Assembly: GCA_038230515.1 (NCBI GenBank)
Contig: JBBRND010000023.1
Span: 1-64,000, forward strand
Reading direction: 5' to 3'
DNA: 64,000 nt
Origin: JAPLDB01 sp038230515
GTDB lineage: Bacteria; Bacteroidota; Bacteroidia; AKYH767-A; 2013-40CM-41-45
A model generated the notes under the pieces. The model saw nothing but the letters and a program-made list of their open reading frames with translations, made no database searches and was not told the origin of the DNA. A program made the position numbers and the translations under genes. Shown in pieces: positions 34,795-42,671 of the stretch (position 1 is its first letter; each line of letters begins with the position of its first letter).

Positions 34795-34931
34795 CGTTGT
34801 TTTTATTTTGGTGCGAACTTAAACAGAAGTTATTAAGTATGTATTAAGAATTGGTTTTTAATTCCGAAGGAGGGTGCTTGCCTCAATCAAACTAAAACCA
34901 TTTTTACAGTTTAGCTCATAGCAGAAACTGA

Positions 34932-34947
34932 AATCCCTTTCGGGATT
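34932..34947. repeat. AATCCC...GGGATT hairpin
   Basis: AATCCC (34932-34937) and GGGATT (34942-34947) close a TTTC loop. A similar hairpin with loop GAAG lies at 49291-49306 in similar surrounding sequence. The rest of the 323-bp gap 34795-35117 shows nothing else I can name. Confidence 0.5.
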
Positions 34948-35117
34948 AGTAAACACAAAACGCTAACCGTCCTGAAATAAATACCAACCACTTGATGAAT
35001 GGTGCTTGCTGCTAACCGGATGTTGACATAACTAGTGCAATGGTGTTTCTTTGTCATCATAAAAAACATTCTTACTTTCAAATTAATCACTGATAAAAAA
35101 CCAACATCGCTAACCAC

Positions 35118-35831
35118 ATGAGTAACTACACTATACTTCGCAGAGGTGCCCGCGGGCGCTTCGTTTCAGAACTTCAATCATTACTTAATCAGGAAGCGGG
35201 ATCATCTACGATTGCTTCGGATGGAGATTTCGGTGCCCGCACGGAGCGGGCTGTTTTTGACTATCAACGCAGAAACTGGCTCGAAGAAGATGGAGTAGTG
35301 GGCAAGTGTACCTGGAATGCGCTAAGACACGAGGAAACATTTCAGGTTCTGAACCCGGTAACTTTGATTGCTCAACCGAATCCTACTACGTGTTGGGCTG
35401 CAAGCACCGCTATGCTTCTCAATAGAGCAGCTCCTGTTGCTGCACCTCCCGCTTTGCTTGCCTCTGACGGGGGATTGCTAAACGATAGTGAATTGCAAAA
35501 CCCCATTCACGTGCAGCAATATTGCACTCAGTATAATTTGAAAATGTACTATCCGCAAACATATACACCCGATGGTCTCTATGGAATTTTGCAAAGAGGA
35601 CCGGCAATGGTTAACAAACTTTGGGATGCTGCAGGATACACTTCGGGAAGAGGCAGTTCCGGACACATGATAATTTTTGCGGGCATAAGAGGAAATGGTG
35701 ATATGGACGGAACTACAATCAGAATTTACGATCCATGGCCTGTGGGCGCGGGAAAAATATATTCAAAAAACTATGCCACACTTTTGAACGAGACTGCTAC
35801 TACTACTTACAACTTGTATCAAAGAAATTGA
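35118..35831 (+). CDS. Peptidoglycan-binding domain plus papain-like cysteine protease
   Basis: A 237-aa two-domain protein. Residues 5-70 are a PG_binding_1-type domain (LRRGARGRFVSELQSLLNQ, DGDFGARTERAVFDYQR, DGVVGKCTWNAL). Residues 80-237 are a papain-like protease: oxyanion Gln Q86, catalytic C92 in TTCWAAS, H183 in SGHMIIFAG and D205 in IYDPWP. It has no signal peptide, which is odd for a protein with a wall-binding domain. Either it leaves the cell by a non-Sec route (a T6SS or contractile-injection effector would fit) or it acts after lysis. An orphan TssD lies 2.3 kb away. The effector idea is an inference. Confidence 0.72.
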   Translation: MSNYTILRRGARGRFVSELQSLLNQEAGSSTIASDGDFGARTERAVFDYQRRNWLEEDGVVGKCTWNALRHEETFQVLNPVTLIAQPNPTTCWAASTAMLLNRAAPVAAPPALLASDGGLLNDSELQNPIHVQQYCTQYNLKMYYPQTYTPDGLYGILQRGPAMVNKLWDAAGYTSGRGSSGHMIIFAGIRGNGDMDGTTIRIYDPWPVGAGKIYSKNYATLLNETATTTYNLYQRN

Positions 35832-35937
35832 AATTGATGATTAGCATAATGAGTCCGTTTCACGGTAGGTTGTGCAGCTAAGGTGTAAGAAAAAAAAATA
35901 TTTTCGTGCCTCAGTCCAAATTCCTGAACTGCCTCGT

Positions 35938-36053
35938 CATTCAGGTGCCGTCAGGTGTTAGCGCGGAGTACTTGCGCGCATCGTTGACCTGACGCTTGGT
36001 TTAACGTGAAGTGAGACACGCACATTCCTTTTGCAGAACACCTTGAGGGAGCA
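35938..36053 (+). repeat. Solo module 1 of the repeat family (fragment P3)
   Basis: It begins with the common left end ATTCAGGTGCCGTCAGGTG, then switches to the variant TTAGCGCGGAGTACTTGCGC, and continues GTTGACCTGACGCTTGGTT and GACACGCACATTCCTT. It occupies the middle of the 424-bp gap before the small lipoprotein gene; the rest shows no clear feature. Confidence 0.7.
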
Positions 36054-36255
36054 AGAATTCCGATGCATCCGTTTTATCTGAAGCAGGAATAAATTTTTTC
36101 CCGGTTTGCAAACGATCCAATAAATTTTACCAATTATCATTTGCTGGATGTCAGTTACTCAATGGTTATTGACAAAAATTTTTCTTTGAAGTATTTTTAC
36201 TCCATCAGAAATAATTTAAACCTCATCAATAAAACCTACAAGCCAACAATTAATT

Positions 36256-36492
36256 ATGAAAACAAACAACTTCAACAACCAACCCATTTTAGCCGCAATT
36301 GTATTCATAGTAATACTAGCAGTTTCTGCCTGCGGCAACAGTACCAAACAGGAATCATCAGCCACCGAAAGAGCAGACACAGAGCTGGTGCAGAAAACCG
36401 ATACACAGGAAGTTTTTGATTCTGCCTCCGGACAAATGCAAATGAAGATTATTTCAGGTACGGATACTGTAGTTGAAAAGGGAGTGCGTTAG
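36256..36492 (+). CDS. Small lipoprotein, 78 aa
   Basis: The N-terminus MKTNNFNNQPILAAIVFIVI ends in the lipobox VSAC (Cys about 26), followed by a Ser/Thr/Glu-rich mature part of about 50 residues. No family is recognised. It is expected to be anchored in the inner or outer membrane. Confidence 0.6.
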   Translation: MKTNNFNNQPILAAIVFIVILAVSACGNSTKQESSATERADTELVQKTDTQEVFDSASGQMQMKIISGTDTVVEKGVR

Positions 36493-36535
36493 AATACTTT
36501 CAATCCACCAAATAAAATATTTTCGGGCTTTCAAG

Positions 36536-36575
36536 TCTTAGCGTAGAGGACTTGCGCGCAGGGTTCACCTGACCT
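36536..36575 (+). repeat. Left end of module 1 (fragment P4)
   Basis: TCTTAGCGTAGAGGACTTGC and GCGCAGGGTTCACCTGACC match the variant left half of module 1 only. Confidence 0.55.
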
Positions 36576-36648
36576 TTCACCAATATAGAACTCAAAAAAA
36601 GTTTCCTCAAATTCCCTTCTCCTCTTACACTTTTCAAAAAATAACTTC

Positions 36649-36900
36649 AAAACCACCCTCCGCGCAATAAGACACGGCTTGCGCGAAGAAAGACACATCG
36701 TTTTCGGAAGAAGACATTCGCTGCGCGATAAAAGACAACGCATTTTCGCAGAAAGACAACTGCTGCGCGAAGAAAGACAACACATTTTCCGAAGAAGACA
36801 TAACTTGCGCGAAGAAAGACAAAGCACATTCGAAAGAAGACATCCCCTCCGCGATTAAACACAAAGGATATTCTGTCAAACACACTGCCTTTTCGGCAGC
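36649..36900. repeat. Tandem array 1: 21-bp units alternating A/B (42-bp super-period)
   Basis: Units begin AGACA (later ACACA) at 36670, 36691, 36712, 36733, 36754, 36775, 36796, 36817, 36838, 36859 and 36880: exactly 21 bp each, with a first diverged unit at 36649. A-type units carry a centre like CATTTTCGCAGAA; B-type units carry CTGCGCGAAGAA; the two types alternate for most of the array. Because 21 is a multiple of 3, all three minus-strand frames stay open as 7-residue repeats, but none has normal coding character. It occupies the gap before asd. Confidence 0.85.
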
Positions 36901-37007
36901 AGTGAAAACCTTCACGCTATTAACCAAACCCCGCTTGCAAAAAATTAAGAGCGGCATTGCATCAACACAAAATTTTCCTCCACCTTTGCATCAAACTTTC
37001 TATAACA

Positions 37008-37997
37008 ATGAGAGTAGCTGTAGTAGGCGCCACCGGGCTGGTTGGCACTAAAATGCTTGAAGTATTGGCAGAGCGGAATTTTCCGGTAACGGAACTTATT
37101 CCGGTGGCCACGGAAAAATCGGTAGGCAAAGAAGTTTCGTACAAGGGCGCGAAGTATAAAGTAGTGGGTATGGATTCGGCAATTGCGATGATGCCGCAGA
37201 TTGCTTTGTTCAGCGCGGGTGGAAATACTTCGCTGGAGTGGGCGCCAAAGTTTGCTGCGGTGGGCTGCACTGTGATAGATAACAGCAGTGCCTGGCGCAT
37301 GGATGCCGGTAAAAAATTGGTGGTGCCCGAAGTGAATGCGCATGTGCTTACTGCACAGGATAAAATTATTGCCAACCCTAACTGTTCAACAATACAATTG
37401 GTGGTGGTGCTTGAGCCGCTGCATAAAAAATATAAAATAAAACGCGTGGTGGTGAGCACATATCAGAGCGTAACGGGCAGTGGTGCAAAAGCGCTTCGGC
37501 AACTGGTGGAGGAGAGTGCGGGGAATTATTCAGAAAAATTTTATCCGCACCAGATAAACCGCAACGTGCTTCCGCAGGTGGATGTTTTTCTTGATAACGG
37601 ATACACCAAAGAGGAGGTGAAGATGGTGAACGAGACGAAAAAAATAATGGGTGATGACAGCATTCGCTTAACGGCTACCACCGTGCGCGTGCCGGTAAAA
37701 GGCGGACATAGCGAGAGTGTGAATATTGAGTTTGAAAAAGATTTTGACATTGCGGAGGTGAAGCACCTGCTTAGCCACAGTAAAGGTGTGGTATTAGAGG
37801 ACGATCCTTCGCAATTAAAATACCCGATGCCTATAAATGCTGAGGGAAAAGATGATGTATTTGTAGGAAGAATACGAAGGGATGAATCTCAGCCGAATAC
37901 TTTGAACTGCTGGATAGTGAGTGATAATCTTCGCAAGGGTGCGGCTACGAATGCGGTGCAGATTGCTGAATATTTAATTGAGAAAAAGCTTGTTTAA
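37008..37997 (+). CDS. asd: Aspartate-semialdehyde dehydrogenase
   Basis: A 329-aa NADPH-dependent enzyme that reduces aspartyl-4-phosphate to aspartate semialdehyde, the branch point to Lys, Thr, Met and diaminopimelate. The N-terminal Rossmann motif is VVGATGLVG, the catalytic Cys is C126 in NPNCSTIQ, and the active-site His is in KGGHSESVNIEF. The start at 37008 places VAVVGATG at the N-terminus; an earlier ATG at 36957 would lie in the promoter region, where TTG (36957) and CACCTTTG (36981) form a weak promoter. The array of 21-bp units ends 107 bp upstream. Confidence 0.95.
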   Translation: MRVAVVGATGLVGTKMLEVLAERNFPVTELIPVATEKSVGKEVSYKGAKYKVVGMDSAIAMMPQIALFSAGGNTSLEWAPKFAAVGCTVIDNSSAWRMDAGKKLVVPEVNAHVLTAQDKIIANPNCSTIQLVVVLEPLHKKYKIKRVVVSTYQSVTGSGAKALRQLVEESAGNYSEKFYPHQINRNVLPQVDVFLDNGYTKEEVKMVNETKKIMGDDSIRLTATTVRVPVKGGHSESVNIEFEKDFDIAEVKHLLSHSKGVVLEDDPSQLKYPMPINAEGKDDVFVGRIRRDESQPNTLNCWIVSDNLRKGAATNAVQIAEYLIEKKLV

Positions 37998-38176
37998 GAT
38001 ATACGCGGCCACAAAGCGGGCTGCTTTTTGATTTGCCAACTACATGCCCTTGTTGCCAACGGCAAGTTTTTACCAGCCAATTACTCAGTCTTTATTTACA
38101 GCGCTTTGTATATGCTGTTTATTTGCATCATAATTAACAAACAAAAAATCAATTAAACTTTAAATCAAAAAAACAA

Positions 38177-38575
38177 ATGGCTTTCAAATCAACCCTTAGC
38201 ATTGATGGCGGTGATGAACTGAATCTCCTCCATTGCGACTACTCTCTCCGCAGAGATACTGATGCATCAGGTCGCCCTTCTTCTGTACTTTATGGTGGAA
38301 CTATTCAGTGCGAAGTAGAAGCAACTGAAGACAACAGCATTCTTGAGTGGATGGCTGATCCGCACAAAGTGAAAAACGGAAAAGTAACTTTCTACAAACG
38401 CAGCGATGCTGCAGCTCTTAAAACTCTTGAGTTTGAAGAAGCATACATCGTTCAGTTCAGCGAAAGCATTGACACAATTGGCAGCAACACGATGACTACT
38501 CACTTCGTGATCTCTGCAAAGAAGATTAAGATGGGTACTGCTGAGCACGAGAACCCTTGGCCGGCTAATACATAA
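38177..38575 (+). CDS. tssD: Type VI secretion tube protein TssD (Hcp), Bacteroidota type
   Basis: A 132-aa protein matching the Bacteroidota (T6SS subtype iii) TssD pattern: MAFKSTLSIDGGDELNLLHC, RDTDASGRPSSVLYGGTI, ILEWMADP, GKVTFYKRSDAAALK and the end KIKMGTAEHENPWP. Hcp-type proteins stack as hexameric rings to form the inner tube of contractile injection machines and may carry effectors. No other T6SS gene (sheath, baseplate, VgrG, ClpV) is in this window, so this is an orphan copy here. Four CCGTAA-loop hairpins follow the stop. Confidence 0.85.
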   Translation: MAFKSTLSIDGGDELNLLHCDYSLRRDTDASGRPSSVLYGGTIQCEVEATEDNSILEWMADPHKVKNGKVTFYKRSDAAALKTLEFEEAYIVQFSESIDTIGSNTMTTHFVISAKKIKMGTAEHENPWPANT

Positions 38576-38597
38576 TTGATTTTTGTTTGCCGAAACT

Positions 38598-38700
38598 GAT
38601 CCCGTAAGGTCTTTTCACTTTGGACTCCGTAAGGTCCAGCGCAAAAGAAAAAATCAATCCCGTAAGATTGACAACTAATAACCGGACTCCGTAAAGTCCG
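38598..38700 (+). repeat. Four hairpins with identical CCGTAA loops
   Basis: Hairpin 1, 38598-38611: GATC/GGTC. Hairpin 2, 38622-38637: GGACT/GGTCC. Hairpin 3, 38654-38671: TCAATC/GATTGA. Hairpin 4, 38683-38700: CGGACT/AGTCCG. Every loop is CCGTAA, and the stems differ in sequence while remaining paired (with G-U in two). They lie in the 3' flank of tssD, before a terminator at 38711. Confidence 0.8.
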
Positions 38701-38710
38701 AGACAAAATA

Positions 38711-38748
38711 AAGCCAATCTCAAAAAGGGTGGCTTCATTTTTTTTTAT
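38711..38748 (+). terminator. Terminator after tssD and its hairpins
   Basis: AAGCCA (38711-38716) pairs with TGGCTT (38730-38735), followed by CATTTTTTTTT. Confidence 0.6.
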
Positions 38749-38855
38749 TCACCTTCGCGTTATTAACATTTCGCGTTCATAACCACATTAAAAGATAACT
38801 GAGGGAGGAAACCTTTTGCTGTGCAGTTCAGTTAAATTTGTAAACAATTACCAAT

Positions 38856-39110
38856 ATGAATAAAGAGATGAGTTTAACCGACCAACAGAGAGAAGAACTT
38901 GGAAAACTGAGCAGCTATTTCGAAAAACTCGAGAAGCTTGCTACTAAAAACAACATTGACCTTGATGTATTCATCAGCGAATACAAGGATGATGGGTATT
39001 CATTTTATCAGACAGAAAAAATTGAGCTGAAGAAAAAGACCGACAAACGGAAAAATGTTTTCGAAAAATCAGGCAAGGAGAAAACAGAAAAGGCAAGTAA
39101 TAAATTATAA
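38856..39110 (+). CDS. Small charged unknown protein, 84 aa
   Basis: It begins MNKEMSLTDQQREELGKLSS, has a helical first half (YFEKLEKLATKNNIDLDVF) and a Lys-rich tail (ELKKKTDKRKNVFEKSGKEK). The family is not recognised. TAAATTTG at 38833-38840 is a perfect -7 element 15 nt upstream, and a strong terminator follows, so it is a monocistronic gene. Confidence 0.6.
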   Translation: MNKEMSLTDQQREELGKLSSYFEKLEKLATKNNIDLDVFISEYKDDGYSFYQTEKIELKKKTDKRKNVFEKSGKEKTEKASNKL

Positions 39111-39150
39111 AAACTATTTTTTTCGCACACGGAATTTTGTGTGTGTCAAG

Positions 39151-39180
39151 CCCCGATGAACAGCACATCGGGGTTTTGTT
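39151..39180 (+). terminator. Intrinsic terminator
   Basis: CCCCGATG (39151-39158) pairs with CATCGGGG (39166-39173), followed by TTTTGTTTTTT. Confidence 0.85.
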
Positions 39181-39234
39181 TTTTATGTGTTTAGAGATAT
39201 GACAGAAAGCACTTTTACTTTCTCTTTTAAATTT

Positions 39235-39242
39235 TACTTTTG
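39235..39242 (+). promoter_or_regulatory. -7 element upstream of nuoL
   Basis: TACTTTTG matches TAnnTTTG, 26 nt before the nuoL start; the -33 region (TTTT at 39213) is weak. Confidence 0.4.
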
Positions 39243-39268
39243 CCACGCACTAACCCGATAACGCACGC

Positions 39269-41155
39269 ATGTTGCAATTCGCCTGGCTCATTCCTGTTCT
39301 CCCGCTGCTGGGATTTTTGTGCATCGGCTTTTTTCAAAAAAGATTTACTGGAAAGTCAGCCGGAATATTTGGCTCGCTTACTGTTCTTGGCTCATTTATT
39401 ATTTCCTGCGGTTTGTTTTTTCAAACATCAGAACCGCAGACAATAACCTATTTTGATTGGATAAATGCCGGATCGTTAAAGATTCCAATATCATTTCTGA
39501 TTGATCCTATTTCGTGCGTGATGCTGCTTATCATCACAGGAGTCGGATTTCTCATTCATGTTTATTCAGTTGGGTACATGGCGCATGACGAGGCGTTCGC
39601 AAGGTTTTTCTCTTACCTCAACCTGTTTATTTTCTTCATGCTCATCCTGGTGCTCGGCAGCAATTACGTGCTAATGTTTGCAGGATGGGAGGGTGTGGGG
39701 TTGTGTTCATATCTGCTGATAGGATTCTGGTTTAAGAACAACGAATACAATAACGCAGCCAACAAAGCATTCATCATGAATCGCATTGGCGATCTCGGTT
39801 TTCTGCTCGGAATAATTTTGATGTTCGTTACGTTTGGCAGTGTTCAGTTTAGTGAAGTATTCAGCGCTGCAAAGTCTTTTCCTGATAATCAAACAACGAT
39901 TGTTGCAATCACGATGCTTCTTTTTATCGGGGCAATGGGAAAGAGCGCGCAGATTCCTTTATATACATGGCTGCCTGATGCGATGGCAGGACCAACGCCT
40001 GTGTCTGCATTGATCCATGCCGCTACAATGGTAACGGCAGGTATTTACATGGTGGTGCGGTCAAACATTTTATATTCTATTGCTCCATCCACGCTTGAGT
40101 TCATCACAGTAATAGGAACGGCAACGGCAATTTTTTCTGCCACCATAGCGCTTGCACAAACAGATATTAAAAAAGTATTGGCCTACTCAACGCTCTCACA
40201 ACTTGGCTACATGTTTGTTGCGCTTGGTGTTGGTGGATACTCAACGGGACTATTTCATGTAACAACACATGCATTTTTCAAAGCATTATTATTCCTCGCA
40301 GCAGGAAGTGTGATTCATGCAATGAGCGGTGAGCAGGACATCAGAAGAATGGGCGGATTGAGAAAAAAATTACCGGTAACCTATTTAGTTTTTTTAATCG
40401 GAACCCTTGCCATCAGCGGAGTGCCACCATTTGCAGGATTCTTTTCCAAGGATGAAATATTGGCGAAAGCGCACATGCACAGCGATATTTTATTTTTTCT
40501 TCTCTCGGTTACTTCGGTGATCACTGCGATATACATGTTCCGTTTGTTGTTCCTTACATTCTTCGGAAGTTTCAGGGGAACGCAGGAGCAGGAACATCAC
40601 CTGCATGAATCGCCTGCGGTGATGACTGTTCCGCTTATTATTCTTGCCGTGCTTTCTACACTTGGCGGTTTTCTCGGAATGCCTTCGGTATTAAGCGAAC
40701 ATCATTTCTTTGGAAGTTATTTAGAGCCCGTGCTATCAACAGCAAGCATAGCAAGCCATGCTGAGCCATCGCACTTTTTTGAGTACAGTATGATCGTGAT
40801 TTCTATCGTTGCGCTGGCTATCATTATTTACCTGGCGTATGATCGTTTCGCAAAGCGCGAAGTTGTCCCACCATTAAACGAATCGGAATTCAAGCCGTGG
40901 TATCGTGTGCTCCACAATAAATATTATGTGGATGAATTGTATGAGAAAATATTCGTGAAGCCGTTGTATTGGCTCAGCGATGTATTCTATAAAATCTTTG
41001 ATCTGAAAATTGTGGATGGTGCTGTGAACCTGTTTGGCAAAGGAGTTAATCTCGGAAGTCAAACTGTTCGGCTTGCACAAACAGGCTCTGTTGGATTTTA
41101 CATCTTCGCCATGGTGGCGGGGATTATTGTGATGTTATTGTTTAATTTATTTTAA
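39269..41155 (+). CDS. nuoL: NADH-quinone oxidoreductase subunit L
   Basis: A 628-aa antiporter-like membrane subunit of complex I. The conserved core is visible: GWEGVGLCSYLLIGFW, AFIMNRIGDLG, LYTWLPDAMAGPTPVSALIH with the key Lys in GKSAQIPLY, and the HATMVTAGIY segment. The C-terminal 110 residues include the lateral helix region (KPWYRVLHNKYYVDELYEK written as PWYRVLHNKYYVDELYE) and a final helix. It carries one of the proton channels. It is the first gene of a separate nuoLMN block, 44 bp before nuoM with a palindromic repeat between. Confidence 0.96.
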   Translation: MLQFAWLIPVLPLLGFLCIGFFQKRFTGKSAGIFGSLTVLGSFIISCGLFFQTSEPQTITYFDWINAGSLKIPISFLIDPISCVMLLIITGVGFLIHVYSVGYMAHDEAFARFFSYLNLFIFFMLILVLGSNYVLMFAGWEGVGLCSYLLIGFWFKNNEYNNAANKAFIMNRIGDLGFLLGIILMFVTFGSVQFSEVFSAAKSFPDNQTTIVAITMLLFIGAMGKSAQIPLYTWLPDAMAGPTPVSALIHAATMVTAGIYMVVRSNILYSIAPSTLEFITVIGTATAIFSATIALAQTDIKKVLAYSTLSQLGYMFVALGVGGYSTGLFHVTTHAFFKALLFLAAGSVIHAMSGEQDIRRMGGLRKKLPVTYLVFLIGTLAISGVPPFAGFFSKDEILAKAHMHSDILFFLLSVTSVITAIYMFRLLFLTFFGSFRGTQEQEHHLHESPAVMTVPLIILAVLSTLGGFLGMPSVLSEHHFFGSYLEPVLSTASIASHAEPSHFFEYSMIVISIVALAIIIYLAYDRFAKREVVPPLNESEFKPWYRVLHNKYYVDELYEKIFVKPLYWLSDVFYKIFDLKIVDGAVNLFGKGVNLGSQTVRLAQTGSVGFYIFAMVAGIIVMLLFNLF

Positions 41156-41168
41156 GATCTCACCCTAA

Positions 41169-41187
41169 CCCTCTCCAAAGGAGAGGG
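41169..41187. repeat. CCCTCTCC/GGAGAGGG palindromic repeat between nuoL and nuoM
   Basis: An 8-bp perfect stem with an AAA loop, in the context TCACCCTAACCCTCTCC. It is almost the same as 62199-62217 between nuoJ and nuoK. It is inside an operon and has no strong U-tract, so it is a dispersed repeat and perhaps an RNA-stability or translation-level element. Confidence 0.7.
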
Positions 41188-41198
41188 AATAAAAAAGA

Positions 41199-42662
41199 AT
41201 GTTAAGTATTTTAATCTTCTTTCCTTTCGTTGCAGCTCTTGCCGTTCTCCTCTCCGGAGAAAATGCAAAGCGTGTTGCGTTTGGTGCTGCGGTGATCGAA
41301 TTTGCATTGAGCGTTTGGATGGTCATGCAATTCAACCCGCAGAGAGGAACGCAGTTTATGGTTGATTGCTGGTGGGTTCCATCGCTTGGAATAAGTTTCA
41401 AAGTTGGAATGGATGGTATCAGCATGTTGCTTGTGCTTCTCACCACATTTCTTGTTCCCGTAATTATTTTTTCGTCCTTCGGTCATCAATACAAAAATGT
41501 CCGGCTGTTTTACGCATTGGTACTAACAATGCAGATGGCACTGGTTGGTGTGTTTGTGTCTCTTGATGGATTTTTGTTTTACATCTTCTGGGAGCTTGCG
41601 TTGATTCCGCTTTATTTGATCTGCCTGATGTGGGGCGGAAAAGATCGCGTGCGCACCACGCTGAAATTTTTTATCTATACACTCTTCGGAAGTCTGCTCA
41701 TGCTTGTAGGGTTGATTTATCTCTACCTGCAAACACCTGGTACACACACGTTCGACATACAGGCATTTTACAATCTGCGTCTCTCAACATCGGAACAGGG
41801 ATTTTTATTCTGGGCATTCTTTCTTGCGTTCGCCATCAAGATGCCGGTGTTTCCATTTCACACCTGGCAGCCGGATACGTACACTGATTCACCAACACCG
41901 GGAACGATGATGCTTTCAGGCATCATGCTCAAAATGGGAATTTACGGAGTGATCCGATGGTTGCTTCCTGTAGTTCCGCTCGGAGTAAATGAGTGGGGAA
42001 CGACAGCAATTGTTTTATCGGTGATCGGAGTTGTATATGCATCGTGTATTGCGCTCGTGCAAAAAGATTTCAAGCGATTGATTGCATATTCAAGTATTGC
42101 ACACGTTGGATTAATTTCTGCCGGAATATTTTCTCTGAACATGCAGGGGCTGCAAGGCGGAATGATTCAGATGCTGAGTCATGGTATTAATGTAGTTGGA
42201 ATGTTTTTCATTGCGGATATCTTGATGTCTAGGATGAACACCCGCACAATGAATGAACTTGGTGGAATAAGAAATGTAGCACCCACCTTCGCAACTTATT
42301 TTGTGATTATTCTTCTTGCGACAGTTGCGCTTCCACTTACTAATGGATTCATCGGAGAGTTTCTTCTCATCAACGGGTTGTACCAGTTCAACTCATGGAT
42401 TGCTGCAGTAGCCGGTTTGACAATTATTCTAGGAGCAGTTTACATGCTGGTGGCTTACAAGAAAATTTCTTTGGGAGAAAAAAATAAACTAACAGAAACA
42501 TTTACTGATCTCACGATGAATGAAAAGATGGTTTTGATTCCTCTTATCGTGATGATCTTCTGGATCGGTATTTATCCAAAGCCGTTTCTTGAAATTGCAG
42601 AGCCCTCGGTAAAAAATTTACTGGATATAATTCATGGTGGTGGCGGAATGACGATCAAATAA
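41199..42662 (+). CDS. nuoM: NADH-quinone oxidoreductase subunit M
   Basis: A 487-aa antiporter-like subunit of complex I. Characteristic segments are GMDGISMLLVLLTTFL, FYIFWELALIPLYLI (channel Glu), FAIKMPVFPFHTWQPDTYTD (channel Lys), IAYSSIAHVGLI and LIAYSS of the C-half. The length is normal. It is followed by nuoN after 9 bp. Confidence 0.96.
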   Translation: MLSILIFFPFVAALAVLLSGENAKRVAFGAAVIEFALSVWMVMQFNPQRGTQFMVDCWWVPSLGISFKVGMDGISMLLVLLTTFLVPVIIFSSFGHQYKNVRLFYALVLTMQMALVGVFVSLDGFLFYIFWELALIPLYLICLMWGGKDRVRTTLKFFIYTLFGSLLMLVGLIYLYLQTPGTHTFDIQAFYNLRLSTSEQGFLFWAFFLAFAIKMPVFPFHTWQPDTYTDSPTPGTMMLSGIMLKMGIYGVIRWLLPVVPLGVNEWGTTAIVLSVIGVVYASCIALVQKDFKRLIAYSSIAHVGLISAGIFSLNMQGLQGGMIQMLSHGINVVGMFFIADILMSRMNTRTMNELGGIRNVAPTFATYFVIILLATVALPLTNGFIGEFLLINGLYQFNSWIAAVAGLTIILGAVYMLVAYKKISLGEKNKLTETFTDLTMNEKMVLIPLIVMIFWIGIYPKPFLEIAEPSVKNLLDIIHGGGGMTIK

Positions 42663-42671
42663 AAAAGGAAC

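Noticed and set aside
36531..36957. Minus-strand frames across array 1 as heptad-repeat proteins
   Set aside because: All three frames are open because the unit length is a multiple of 3; composition is dominated by the repeat and no start or promoter context supports any of them.
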